This document shows positions 38,264 to 46,455 of a stretch of DNA of 64,000 nucleotides, piece after piece. A model generated the notes under the pieces. That model saw nothing but the letters and a program-made list of their open reading frames with translations, was not told the DNA's origin and made no database searches. The position numbers and the translations under genes were made by a program. The stretch comes from Candidatus Dormiibacterota bacterium. Lineage in GTDB: Bacteria > Chloroflexota > Dormibacteria > Aeolococcales > Aeolococcaceae. The stretch spans positions 62,001 through 126,000 of the forward strand of contig PLZA01000031.1 in NCBI GenBank assembly GCA_003153505.1, read 5' to 3'. Position 1 is the first letter of the stretch; each line of letters opens with the position of its first letter.

Positions 38264-39391
38264 ATGACTGAGCACGACGCTCCCGCCCGGGCGGTGACCG
38301 CAGCGGGATTTGCCGTCTTCCTGCTGCTCGGAGTCGTGATCGCGTCGTATGGACCGTCCATCCCGCACATCACGGGACGGTTCACCGTGACCTCGGCCGT
38401 CGCGGGCCTCGTCGTCAGCGCGAATTTTCTCGGCGAGGTCATCGGGCTCATGGCGCTCGGGTTGACACACGCCCGGTGGCGATTGGGTGACCGCCTAGCC
38501 GTGGCGTGCGCGCTCTTTGGCGGCGGTCTGCTGGCGGCGGCGGCGGCGCCGACATGGCCGCTGCTCCTGCTTGCGGTCTTCGTGCTCGGCATCGGCGCAG
38601 GCGGGCTCGTGGTGCTCATCAACCTCTATTTCGCGACGAGGTTCGGGCGTCGGAGCCCGGCGATGCTGGGTCTGGTGAATACCGCCTATGGCGTGGGAAC
38701 CTTCATCGGTCCGGCGCTGGTGGCACTCACGCGGGGTTATTCCATCGTGTTTGGAGTCGTGGGCGTCGGAGTGCTCCTGTCTCTGGCCTTTCTGCGGCGA
38801 GCGGTGGATGCAGCGACGGCGCCGGAGCTTGGCCCCCCTCCGCTCAACGCCCGCACGCTGGGCCTCGTCATCACCTTCGCCTTGATGCTGCTGGTGTACG
38901 AGGGGCTCGAGGCGGGCATCGGCACGTGGGAGGCCACCGATCTCGTGAGTCTCGGGGCGTCAGCTCAGTTCGCCGCCGGGGCCACATCTGTGTACTGGGG
39001 AGCCTTCACGTTGGGACGTGTGATCACTGCACCGCTCGCGGTGCGGTGGGCGCCTCAGCGGATCCTGGTGCCCTCCTTCATCGTCAGCACGGTGCTGCTC
39101 ATCGGGATTCGGGCGCACCTGTACGCGCCGCTGATGTTCGCGCTCGTCGGACTCTGTGCCGCGCCGATCTTTCCAGTCGTGGTGTCATGGATGACGAGGG
39201 TCATTCCGAACGCCACGACCCTGGTGACCTACGCGATTCTCGGCGCGGTGATCGGGAGCGCGCTCGTGCCCGCCGCACTCGGAGGGTTGATCGGGATCGC
39301 TGGGGCAGAGCAACTGCCGCTCGGCGTGGCGGTATGTGCGCTCGCGTCACTCGGTATGGTGGGCGTGATCTCGATTCGGCTGCGGCGCTGA
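38264..39391 (+). CDS. Major facilitator superfamily transporter
   Basis: A 375-residue transporter with about 12 helices and no soluble domain. The early SANFLGEVIGLMALGLTHARWRLGDR region (about 48-73) fits the TM2-3 loop motif of the superfamily, and the second half opens with AAGATSVYWGAFTLGR. The substrate cannot be read; the sequence looks nearest to small sugar- or metabolite-type MFS proteins. It converges on the cyclophilin gene with a 26-base gap. Confidence 0.8.
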   Translation: MTEHDAPARAVTAAGFAVFLLLGVVIASYGPSIPHITGRFTVTSAVAGLVVSANFLGEVIGLMALGLTHARWRLGDRLAVACALFGGGLLAAAAAPTWPLLLLAVFVLGIGAGGLVVLINLYFATRFGRRSPAMLGLVNTAYGVGTFIGPALVALTRGYSIVFGVVGVGVLLSLAFLRRAVDAATAPELGPPPLNARTLGLVITFALMLLVYEGLEAGIGTWEATDLVSLGASAQFAAGATSVYWGAFTLGRVITAPLAVRWAPQRILVPSFIVSTVLLIGIRAHLYAPLMFALVGLCAAPIFPVVVSWMTRVIPNATTLVTYAILGAVIGSALVPAALGGLIGIAGAEQLPLGVAVCALASLGMVGVISIRLRR

Positions 39392-39417
39392 CGGGGGGCC
39401 GCTCCGACGAGCGTATC

Positions 39418-40155
39418 TCACGGTTCCGGCGCGGTGACCGCGATTGCGATCCACACGATCGCGGTTCCCTTCTGCAACGCGGAGAGTGCCGGAATGCCGT
39501 CGGTCACCTGACCGAAGATGTCGTACGAACGCGCGAGGGTGCTGCTGTCGCCCCTGCTGATGAAGAACTGACTCCCGATCCTCGAGGGTGCGCTCGGGTA
39601 CATGGCGACTGCACCGAACAGGTAATCGCCCACAACAGCGTCTGCGGCCACCGCGTAGCCTGGACCTCCAGCGCCGGTGCCGGTTGGGTCTCCTGCGAGG
39701 GCGATGGGCGCCGGACCCGGGCACACGGCACCGGTCGCCGCCGGACACACCTGGTAAAAACTGAGCCCGTCGTAGAAGCCGTGCTGTGCCAGGTAGATGA
39801 AGTCACTGACCGCGCGCGGCGCGTATTCCGGGCGCAGCCGGATCGACACGAGGCCGGCCGCGGTCTCGATGTAGGCGCAGTATCCGACGTTGTGTTGCAG
39901 AGTCAGCGCCGGCGCCTTGGTGAAGTGATGCACAGGATTTGCAACGGCCGTGTGACCGGGTGGCGCAGGACATGTGACGGCTGTCTGTATGGTGACCAAG
40001 CCGGGCGTTGGGCTCGATCCCCCAGTCGAGGCGCAACCGGTCACGGCAATCCCTGCAAATGCAGCAACGACGATGGTTCGCGAGCGCACATATCGGGATC
40101 GGCGCGCGAACGTACGCTGGCGCACAGAGGGAACTCCCTTCAGCAGCTTCACCAT
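39418..40155 (-). CDS. Lipoprotein peptidyl-prolyl cis-trans isomerase (cyclophilin type)
   Basis: A 245-residue exported cyclophilin-like protein. The lipoprotein signal ends VTGC (Cys41). The isomerase domain contains APRAVSDFIYLAQHGFYDGLSFYQV (split around residue 110), GSQFFISRG and YDIFGQVTDG, as in bacterial secreted cyclophilins. The canonical active-site Arg of HRV is replaced by QV, so activity may be reduced. It should help fold secreted proteins and is divergent from the collagen-like surface protein. Confidence 0.85.
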   Translation of the reverse strand: MVKLLKGVPSVRQRTFARRSRYVRSRTIVVAAFAGIAVTGCASTGGSSPTPGLVTIQTAVTCPAPPGHTAVANPVHHFTKAPALTLQHNVGYCAYIETAAGLVSIRLRPEYAPRAVSDFIYLAQHGFYDGLSFYQVCPAATGAVCPGPAPIALAGDPTGTGAGGPGYAVAADAVVGDYLFGAVAMYPSAPSRIGSQFFISRGDSSTLARSYDIFGQVTDGIPALSALQKGTAIVWIAIAVTAPEP

Positions 40156-40274
40156 CGGCGGTCAGTCTACGCGCGAAACTCTTGTGTTGCAAAGTGGAGA
40201 TCAGATTTGACTTTCACCATTGATACGCGCAACATCCGGCAACGGAGGGAAGACGTTACGCGTGGAGGCGATCA
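40156..40274. promoter_or_regulatory. Divergent promoter region
   Basis: For the leftward cyclophilin gene, TTGCAA (40187-40192) and TAGACT (read leftward at 40164-40169) are separated by 17 bases and would give a very short leader. For the rightward gene, TTGACT at 40207-40212 is a possible -35 but the -10 is poor (CAACAT at 40230). GGAGG at 40264-40268 precedes the rightward ATG by six bases. Confidence 0.35.
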
Positions 40275-41297
40275 ATGGACGAGAGCCGGAACCAGCACGT
40301 AGTAGCACGCCGTCGATGGTGGGCTGTCGGGATAACACTGGCAGTCCCAGTCGTTCTGGCGGTATCCCAACCGTGGGTCGGGCACGCAACGGGTCCAGTA
40401 CAGAGCGCGTTCACGCCGATCACACCGGTGCGCGCGCTCGACAGCCGCAACACGCCGTCGATGCACCTGTCTCCAGGTCACGAAACGGATGTGTGGCAGG
40501 TGACCGGAGCGAGCATCCCGAGCGGCGCGACAGCTGTGGTGCTCAACCTGACCGTCACCGACACGAACGCAACGACGTTCCTCACGCTCTGGCCTGATCT
40601 TCAGCCACAGCCCGGTACGTCGAATCTGAATGTGCTTGCTGGAAAGACGACGTCGACAGCTGTGGTCGTCGGCCTGAGCGCCGGCGGTGCGATCGACATC
40701 TTCAACGCAGCTGGAAGCGCCAACATCATCCTGGACTACTTCGGGTACTACGCCGCCGTGATCCCCGGTGGACCGACAGGGCCAACAGGGGCAACCGGGC
40801 CAACGGGACCGACAGGACCCTCTGGCGGACCCACTGGACCGACCGGTCCCACAGGCGCGACGGGTCCCACAGGCGCGACGGGTCCCACAGGCGCGACCGG
40901 ACCTGTGGGTGCAACTGGCCCGACGGGAGCTAGGGGCGCTACGGGTGCCGACGGGGCAACAGGTGCAAGTGGGGCAACGGGGAGTACCGGTCCGACTGGG
41001 CCGACCGGACCCACGGGCGCTTCAGGTGCGACTGGCGCTACGGGCACTATTGCAACTAGCGGGACCACTGGAGTCGCTGTAACTGGCGTCCACGAGGTCA
41101 TCGGCACGGGCGTTGTTGGGACCGCCGTCACTCTTAGTGGTGGGGCGGTGTTCACCACCGCAGCTAGTTACGTTTGCTACGGGTCTGACACCACGTCGTC
41201 GGCGGCATTGCTCTTCACATACGCGTCTGGAACAGCCTTCACGCCGGCCAACGGTGGAGCAGGCGACGCAGTGAAATTTGTCTGCATCGGTAACTAG
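40275..41297 (+). CDS. Secreted collagen-like surface protein
   Basis: A 340-residue exported protein. The signal/anchor helix is at 16-32. A beta-rich domain (about 45-160, from PVRALDSRN to [10 protein letters not shown]) resembles the small domain repeated in actinobacterial wall proteins. A Gly-X-Thr collagen-like region covers about 165-257, mostly GPT and GAT triplets. The C-terminal head (258-340) has two cysteines. The triplet phase is broken once by an extra Gly near residue 184. Thr in the third position suggests a glycosylated bacterial collagen. Likely an adhesin or spore/cell-surface filament. Confidence 0.85.
   Translation: MDESRNQHVVARRRWWAVGITLAVPVVLAVSQPWVGHATGPVQSAFTPITPVRALDSRNTPSMHLSPGHETDVWQVTGASIPSGATAVVLNLTVTDTNATTFLTLWPDLQPQPGTSNLNVLAGKTTSTAVVVGLSAGGAIDIFNAAGSANIILDYFGYYAAVIPGGPTGPTGATGPTGPTGPSGGPTGPTGPTGATGPTGATGPTGATGPVGATGPTGARGATGADGATGASGATGSTGPTGPTGPTGASGATGATGTIATSGTTGVAVTGVHEVIGTGVVGTAVTLSGGAVFTTAASYVCYGSDTTSSAALLFTYASGTAFTPANGGAGDAVKFVCIGN
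40845..40898 (+). repeat. Three tandem 18-bp units in the collagen region
   Basis: GGTCCCACAGGCGCGACG occurs three times head to tail, the last unit differing only in its final base. Each encodes two Gly-X-Thr triplets (GPTGAT). Near-identity at the DNA level, against more varied flanking triplets, points to recent slippage expansion. Confidence 0.85.
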
Positions 41298-41343
41298 AGC
41301 CTCGACGCACCTGATCGATCTACAGGATTGACGCATCGGCTCT

Positions 41344-41374
41344 GGTCCGTCCCGCATCGCGTGCGGGGCGGACC
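41344..41374 (+). terminator. Stem-loop after the collagen-like gene
   Basis: GGTCCGTCCCGCA and TGCGGGGCGGACC form a 13-bp stem (one G-U pair) around a TCGCG loop, 46 bases after the stop. No T-run follows, so this is a hairpin terminator only by shape. Confidence 0.55.
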
Positions 41375-41438
41375 AACCGTTGCGTGCACATCGGTTTACG
41401 ACACGGAGAGCAGCTCGAGCCGTGGTCCTTCGCATCAG

Positions 41439-41987
41439 ATGACCAGTGCCTTGCGCCGCAGCGTTGTGGCCTTCACGTTGTCGATGGTCGCTGCCGGAGT
41501 CGCGGCGTGCGGCACGCCGCCGACATCAGCGAGCCTTGTCTCGCAAGGATTGAAAGCACAGCTCGCAGGCGACGAGAGCACGGCGCAAAGCACGTACCAG
41601 CAAGCAATCAAGATCGATCCGAACAATGCCGTCGCCCACTACGACCTCGGCACGGTCTACGACCGTCGAGGCAGCACTTCGCAAGCCGTGTCCGAGTACA
41701 CAGCGACCCTGGTCATCGATCCGACGTTCACTGACGCACTGTTCAACCTCGCTGTCGACACGGCACGTGTGGATTCCACCGGCGCCGAGAAGCTGTATCA
41801 GCGAGTGTTGACGCTGCAGCCCGGCTTTGCGGCGGCGTGGCTGAACCTGGGCTTCATCCTCCGGGGTCAGAACAACCTGTCCCAGGCGCGATTGGACTGG
41901 GCGAAGGCGGTGGCCCTCGACGCCACTCTGGCCTCCCACGTCCCCACTGCAACGCCGGCGGCGACCACCCCGGCGCCCAAGCCATAG
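41439..41987 (+). CDS. TPR-repeat lipoprotein
   Basis: A 182-residue lipoprotein with lipobox VAAC (Cys24). Three to four tetratricopeptide repeats cover about 35-160 (AQSTYQQAIKIDPNNAVAHYDLGTVYDRRG; then the next repeats, ending AAWLNLGFILRGQNNLSQARLDWAKAVALD). A Pro/Ala/Thr tail ends the protein. ATG at 41439 starts the signal peptide; upstream frame has no signal. TPRs mediate protein binding, so it may scaffold an envelope complex. Confidence 0.82.
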   Translation: MTSALRRSVVAFTLSMVAAGVAACGTPPTSASLVSQGLKAQLAGDESTAQSTYQQAIKIDPNNAVAHYDLGTVYDRRGSTSQAVSEYTATLVIDPTFTDALFNLAVDTARVDSTGAEKLYQRVLTLQPGFAAAWLNLGFILRGQNNLSQARLDWAKAVALDATLASHVPTATPAATTPAPKP

Positions 41988-42005
41988 CGTGGCGACGTCA
42001 TCCGG

Positions 42006-44246
42006 GTGATCGCCCAGCCGCCCGAACGCCTGCGACGAGCGGAGCCGATCAACGCACGGGGAACGCCGGACGCTGAGACGCGGCGGTGGTGGTGGCGCTC
42101 TCCACCGTGGCTCCTGGTCGCCGCGGCGTGTGTCTTCGGCCTGGTGACCATGTCAGGCGAATTGACCGTCGTCCAACCACTCAACGACGAGGCGATGCAC
42201 TTCGAGATGGTCCGGTGGGCCGTGCAACAGATCCACGAGGGCAACCCGCTGCCGCTCGACGGCTGGTTTCCGTATCTGAGCCTCGGCGACGCCCAGTTCT
42301 CCCACTATCAGAGCCTCCCGCACCTGATCACGGCGTACGTCTCGCTCGTCTTCGGCTCCGACGCCACCACGCGCTGGGCCGGTTATCTGCTGTTCGCCCT
42401 CTTTCCCGTGAGCGTCTTCGCGGGGAGCCGTCTGCTCGGATGGTCCCCGTGGGCTGCCGGCGGCGCGGCATTGATCTCGCCACTGTTGGTGAGTGTCACC
42501 GGGTACGGCTACGAGTCGTTCAGCTACACATGGCTTGGGAACGGGCTGTGGTCGCAGGAGTGGGGCATGTTCCTCCTGCCGCTGGCATGGGGCTTCAGCT
42601 GGCGCGCCGTGCAGGGCACCGGGCGGGGAAAGTACGCGCTCGCCGCGCTCGTCGTCGGGCTGACGATCGCCATGCATTTCCTGACCGGGTACTTCGCGCT
42701 GCTCTCCATCGGCGTCTTCGTGATCGTCGTCTGGCGAGGCATGCTCCCACGCGTCGGCCGCGCGGCAGTGGTGTTTGCGGGTGCCGCCTTGGTTGCCTCC
42801 TGGGTGGTCGTCCCACTGATCGCCGACGGTGCGTATTTCAACCTGAGCATCTTCAACCAGGGCACGTTCTGGCTCGACTCGTATGGCGCGCCGCGAGCGC
42901 TGGGTTGGCTGTTCACGGGGCAGCTCTTCGACTACGGCAGGTTCCCGATCGTGAGCCTGCTCGTGGCGCTCGGCGCGTGCGTGTGCATCGGTCGCTTCCA
43001 TAAGGACGCTCGCGCGCGCGCCCTGATCGGACTGATGGCGATGAGCATCGTGCTGTTCTCGGGTCGACAGCCGTTCGGTCTCATCCTCAATCTCCTGCCG
43101 GGTAACGCAGATCTCTACCTCTCGCGCTACATGATGGGCATTCAGCTCGCCGGCGACCTGCTGGCCGGCGTGGGGCTCGCATGGCTGGGCGAATCGCTCT
43201 TCCAGCTCGTGCGGAACTGGAAGCCCCGGGTCAGGCGCGTGCCGCTGGTCGCGGGATTGATGGCGGCATCGGTGTTGGTCACGCTCCCTGCCTGGCTGAA
43301 CCGCGCCGCCTACGCGGCGAGCGACTCGAACAGCATCGCACTGCAGGCGGTGAGCGATCAGACCGACGGTGCTTCGCTCGACGTGTTGATCAACGTCATC
43401 AAAGCGCGAGGCGGTGGCCGGACCTACGCCGGTCTGCCCGGGAACTGGGGGCAGCAGTACGACATCGGTCAGGTCCCCGTCTACGCGTACCTTGCAGACA
43501 ACGACGTCGACGAATTCGGGTTCACGCTGCGCACGCCGTCGCTGCTCGCCGACAACGAGGCCTTCTTCAATCAGGGCGATCCGGCGCAGTACCAGCTGTA
43601 CGACATCCGCTACATCCTGGTGCCGACCGGCATGACCGTCCCGGTGCCGGCAACGCTGATCGCAACCAGCGGAAGGCACCGGCTGTACCTGGTCGCAACC
43701 AGCGGATACCTCCAGGTGGTCGACACGTCAGGCGTCATCGAGGCGAACCGAGGCGACATGGCGGCTCAGATGCAGCCATTTCTTCGGTCAGTCGCATTCC
43801 AAGACGGTGAACTGTCCACCGTCGCCTACGACGGTGGTGGGGCATCCGCGCCGACGCTGCCGATCGGCGCGACGCCCACATCCGCTCCCGGTGCCAGCAA
43901 CGATGCCCTCGTCGAACCCCAGGACGGGTACTTCGCCGGCAACATCACGGCCAGCCGCACTGCTGCCGTCGTGTTGAAGGTGACCTACGATCCCCTCTGG
44001 CAGGTGACCGTCGATGGGCGGCCGGGTCTCACGTACATGGTGGTCCCCGGCTTTGTCGCAGTCACGGTCGGCGCCGGCAGACACACGGTCGTCTTTCAGT
44101 ACGTGCCGTACTCGCACTACGGGTCGCTCCTGAGCATCGGCGCGCTGGCGCTGGTGATCCTCGTCCTCGGCCCCTGGGTCTGGCGCCGGAGGCTCCGTGC
44201 CATGGTGTACCGACGGGCGACATTGCTCGGGCGGAGGACGCGGTGA
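42006..44246 (+). CDS. Large polytopic membrane protein, glycosyltransferase-C-like / PTPS-related domain family
   Basis: A 746-residue protein with about 11 helices in the first 430 residues and a large soluble C-terminal domain flanked by a final helix (about 705-725). Early in the first extracytoplasmic loop it has NDEAMHFEMVRWAVQQ and GWFPYLSLGDAQFSHYQSL, which fit the membrane family annotated as 6-pyruvoyl-tetrahydropterin synthase-related and resemble GT-C enzymes that use lipid-linked sugars. A GT2 gene overlaps its end (GTGA), so the pair probably makes and uses a polyprenyl-phosphate sugar (inference). Confidence 0.7.
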   Translation: MIAQPPERLRRAEPINARGTPDAETRRWWWRSPPWLLVAAACVFGLVTMSGELTVVQPLNDEAMHFEMVRWAVQQIHEGNPLPLDGWFPYLSLGDAQFSHYQSLPHLITAYVSLVFGSDATTRWAGYLLFALFPVSVFAGSRLLGWSPWAAGGAALISPLLVSVTGYGYESFSYTWLGNGLWSQEWGMFLLPLAWGFSWRAVQGTGRGKYALAALVVGLTIAMHFLTGYFALLSIGVFVIVVWRGMLPRVGRAAVVFAGAALVASWVVVPLIADGAYFNLSIFNQGTFWLDSYGAPRALGWLFTGQLFDYGRFPIVSLLVALGACVCIGRFHKDARARALIGLMAMSIVLFSGRQPFGLILNLLPGNADLYLSRYMMGIQLAGDLLAGVGLAWLGESLFQLVRNWKPRVRRVPLVAGLMAASVLVTLPAWLNRAAYAASDSNSIALQAVSDQTDGASLDVLINVIKARGGGRTYAGLPGNWGQQYDIGQVPVYAYLADNDVDEFGFTLRTPSLLADNEAFFNQGDPAQYQLYDIRYILVPTGMTVPVPATLIATSGRHRLYLVATSGYLQVVDTSGVIEANRGDMAAQMQPFLRSVAFQDGELSTVAYDGGGASAPTLPIGATPTSAPGASNDALVEPQDGYFAGNITASRTAAVVLKVTYDPLWQVTVDGRPGLTYMVVPGFVAVTVGAGRHTVVFQYVPYSHYGSLLSIGALALVILVLGPWVWRRRLRAMVYRRATLLGRRTR

Positions 44247-45532
44247 AGCGGCTCCTCGAGGTGTCGATCCTCATGCCTTGCCTCAATGAGGCCGAGACCA
44301 TCGGGCGATGTGTCGACCGCGCCCGCGAGTCGATCGCCCGCCTGAACATCCGCGCCGAGATCCTGGTCGCGGACAACGGCAGCACCGATGGGTCACAGCA
44401 GATCGCGCTGGCACATGGCGCACGGGTCGTGACCGTGGACGAGCCCGGCTACGGCGCCGCCATCCGCGGTGGCGTGGCCGCGTCGTCGGGGCGCTACATC
44501 ATCATGGGCGACGCGGACGAGAGCTATGACTTTGCGGAGATTCCGCCAATCCTCGAGCGCCTCCGTGTTGGTGATGACCTGGTGATGGGCAACCGTTTTG
44601 CCGGCGGGATCGAGAAGGGGGCGATGCCCTGGTCGCATCGATGGATCGGAAACCCGGTCCTGTCGATGACCGGGCGGATCTTCTTTGCATCGCACGTCCG
44701 GGACTTCCACTGCGGGCTGCGGGGTTTCAGTGTCGACGCGTTCCGCCGCATGCGTCTGAACACCACCGGCATGGAATTCGCGAGCGAGATCGTTGTCAAA
44801 GCGTCGTTGGCGAGCATGAAGGTCAGCGAGGTGCCCATCACGCTGCACAAGGATGGTCGCAGCCGGTCGCCACACCTGCGCACGTGGCGCGACGGCTGGC
44901 GACACCTGCGCTTTCTGCTGCTCTTCTGTCCACGCTGGCTGTTCGTCATCCCGGGTGTCGCTCTGATGCTCTTGGGTTCGCTGATGACGCTCTGGCTGCT
45001 GGGCGGCACTCGATATGTGGGATCGGTCGGCCTCGACATCCACACCATGCTGGTCAGCGGCGTCTTTGCGCTGATCGGGTATGAGCTGATGCTCTTCGGC
45101 GCGTTCATCAAAGTCTTCGGCATGCGCGCGGGTTTCCTGCCCTCGAGCCGTCGCACCGACAGCTTCTTCCGGGTGGCCACCCTGGAAAAGGGTCTGCTGT
45201 TCGGCGGTGCGCTGACTCTCACCGGGCTGGCTCTGGTCTTCGTCGCGGTGGTGAGCTGGGGCCGGAGGGGCTACGGCGTGCTCGATACCCAGGCATCCAT
45301 GCGTCCACTGATCGTCGCGGTGCTGCTCATCGCCGGGGGCGTGCAAACGATCTTCGCCAGCTTCGTCCTGAGCATGCTCGGGATCCGCGACAACGTCGTC
45401 GTGCGCCCCTCAGTCGTGTTGGAACCCGAGTCTGCCGCCCGTGAGGTGACCGGAGTCGGTCGCCGCCAGGTTACGAACAGGTCATCGAATGGGCGCGATC
45501 ATCCGGTCGAGCGAAGACGAACAGGTTGTTGA
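44243..45532 (+). CDS. Glycosyltransferase family 2, dolichyl/polyprenyl-phosphate sugar synthase-like, membrane-anchored
   Basis: A 429-residue GT2 enzyme. The GT-A domain (about 1-215) starts VSILMPCLNEAETIGRCVD. It carries ILVADNGSTDGS, a metal-binding GDADESYDF (DxD-like, about 91-99), GNRFAGG and DFHCGLRGFS. Four C-terminal helices follow (about 230-400). It should transfer a sugar from a nucleotide to a lipid phosphate. The GTG overlaps the preceding stop, and the 3' end overlaps the convergent methyltransferase gene by 62 bases. Confidence 0.88.
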   Translation: MKRLLEVSILMPCLNEAETIGRCVDRARESIARLNIRAEILVADNGSTDGSQQIALAHGARVVTVDEPGYGAAIRGGVAASSGRYIIMGDADESYDFAEIPPILERLRVGDDLVMGNRFAGGIEKGAMPWSHRWIGNPVLSMTGRIFFASHVRDFHCGLRGFSVDAFRRMRLNTTGMEFASEIVVKASLASMKVSEVPITLHKDGRSRSPHLRTWRDGWRHLRFLLLFCPRWLFVIPGVALMLLGSLMTLWLLGGTRYVGSVGLDIHTMLVSGVFALIGYELMLFGAFIKVFGMRAGFLPSSRRTDSFFRVATLEKGLLFGGALTLTGLALVFVAVVSWGRRGYGVLDTQASMRPLIVAVLLIAGGVQTIFASFVLSMLGIRDNVVVRPSVVLEPESAAREVTGVGRRQVTNRSSNGRDHPVERRRTGC

Positions 45533-46241
45533 GCCCGAGTTGGAAACGTTGCGCGCGTCGCACCGTGAAACCACAGTCGGTGAACAGTCGCAGGGTATCG
45601 GCAGGCTCAAACCCGTAGTGCTCGTGCTCGGCCATCCCATCGAGGATTCGAAGCCACTGGCCGAGATGGATCAGAGCGTCCACCTTCGGCGACGGCACTG
45701 TGCAGACGACGCGGCCGTGTGGACGGAGCAGCGCAACGCACGAAGCCACCAGGGCATGCTGCGCGTCGGGTGCGATGTGCTCGAGCACCGCGAGCATGGT
45801 GATGGCGTCGTAGCGATCCCCATCGGGCAGTGCCCCGGGTGCGTGGCCCTGGATGAATCGAAAGCGCCCGCGATCGCCGGGTACTGGCGCTGTGTCAACG
45901 CCGACGCCAGATCCGATCCGCCCTTCCAGCGCGCGAAACAATGCCCCGTCGCTGCATCCGATGTCGAGCACGTGCGCGCCGCGGGGGATGTACGGCGCCG
46001 CCTTGCGAATGCGCCAGGCTTGCAGGACCGTGTCGCCCTGTTTGATCTGCGCTCCAATGAGTGTCGGCGAATGGCGATCGATGCCACAGTACGCCGTCTG
46101 GGCTCGCCGCACGGCGCCGCTGGATGGCGCCGGGGTCAGCGCCACGCCGCAAGCGCCCGGGTTGCAACGCTTCTGAGCGGAGGCGGTTGCGACGTTGGCA
46201 TTCAGGCGGCGCATCCCCCAATTCGGCACAGGCTGAGCCAA
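45471..46241 (-). CDS. Class I SAM-dependent methyltransferase
   Basis: A protein of up to 256 residues. The methyltransferase domain begins near residue 75: AAPYIPRGAHVLDIGCSDGALF is the Ile-Gly-Cys motif I binding S-adenosylmethionine. DAITMLAVLEHI is motif II and LLRPHGRVVCTVPSP motif III. The first 65 residues are low-complexity and unlike the family, so the true start may be internal (GTG at 46145, or another codon); none has a convincing ribosome binding site. The substrate is unknown; polysaccharide genes nearby make a glycan plausible. Confidence 0.8.
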   Translation of the reverse strand: MAQPVPNWGMRRLNANVATASAQKRCNPGACGVALTPAPSSGAVRRAQTAYCGIDRHSPTLIGAQIKQGDTVLQAWRIRKAAPYIPRGAHVLDIGCSDGALFRALEGRIGSGVGVDTAPVPGDRGRFRFIQGHAPGALPDGDRYDAITMLAVLEHIAPDAQHALVASCVALLRPHGRVVCTVPSPKVDALIHLGQWLRILDGMAEHEHYGFEPADTLRLFTDCGFTVRRAQRFQLGLNNLFVFARPDDRAHSMTCS

Positions 46242-46263
46242 TGGTTCCAGCCGAGACAGTCGC

Positions 46264-46455
46264 GTGACCGGCCGTCAGACGACACCCCGACAGGACCCGC
46301 TCCCGCCGGACGTCGGCTTTGGTGAGCTCATGACCCGGATGATCTCGGCCAATCGGGCAGAGAAAGCGAAACGGGCCAGAGCCGATCGCCTCAATCGAGC
46401 CCTGCCGCGGGATTCGACGGATACGCGAGGCACCTCCGAACTCCCTGTCGCGTGA
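46264..46455 (+). CDS. Small hypothetical protein ahead of the sensor kinase
   Basis: A 63-codon frame with a GTG start whose stop overlaps the kinase GTG (GTGA at 46452-46455). It is basic and helical in the middle (MTRMISANRAEKAKRARADRLNRAL). I do not recognise it. The coupled overlap with the kinase start is its main support; it could be a leader translated only to couple kinase synthesis. Confidence 0.35.
   Translation: MTGRQTTPRQDPLPPDVGFGELMTRMISANRAEKAKRARADRLNRALPRDSTDTRGTSELPVA

Noticed and set aside
40748-41158. Pro/Val-rich frame antisense to the collagen region, and periodic DNA that looks CRISPR-like
   Set aside because: The periodicity comes from Gly-X-Thr triplets in a real protein. 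There are no unique spacers, and the units are 18 bp head to tail.
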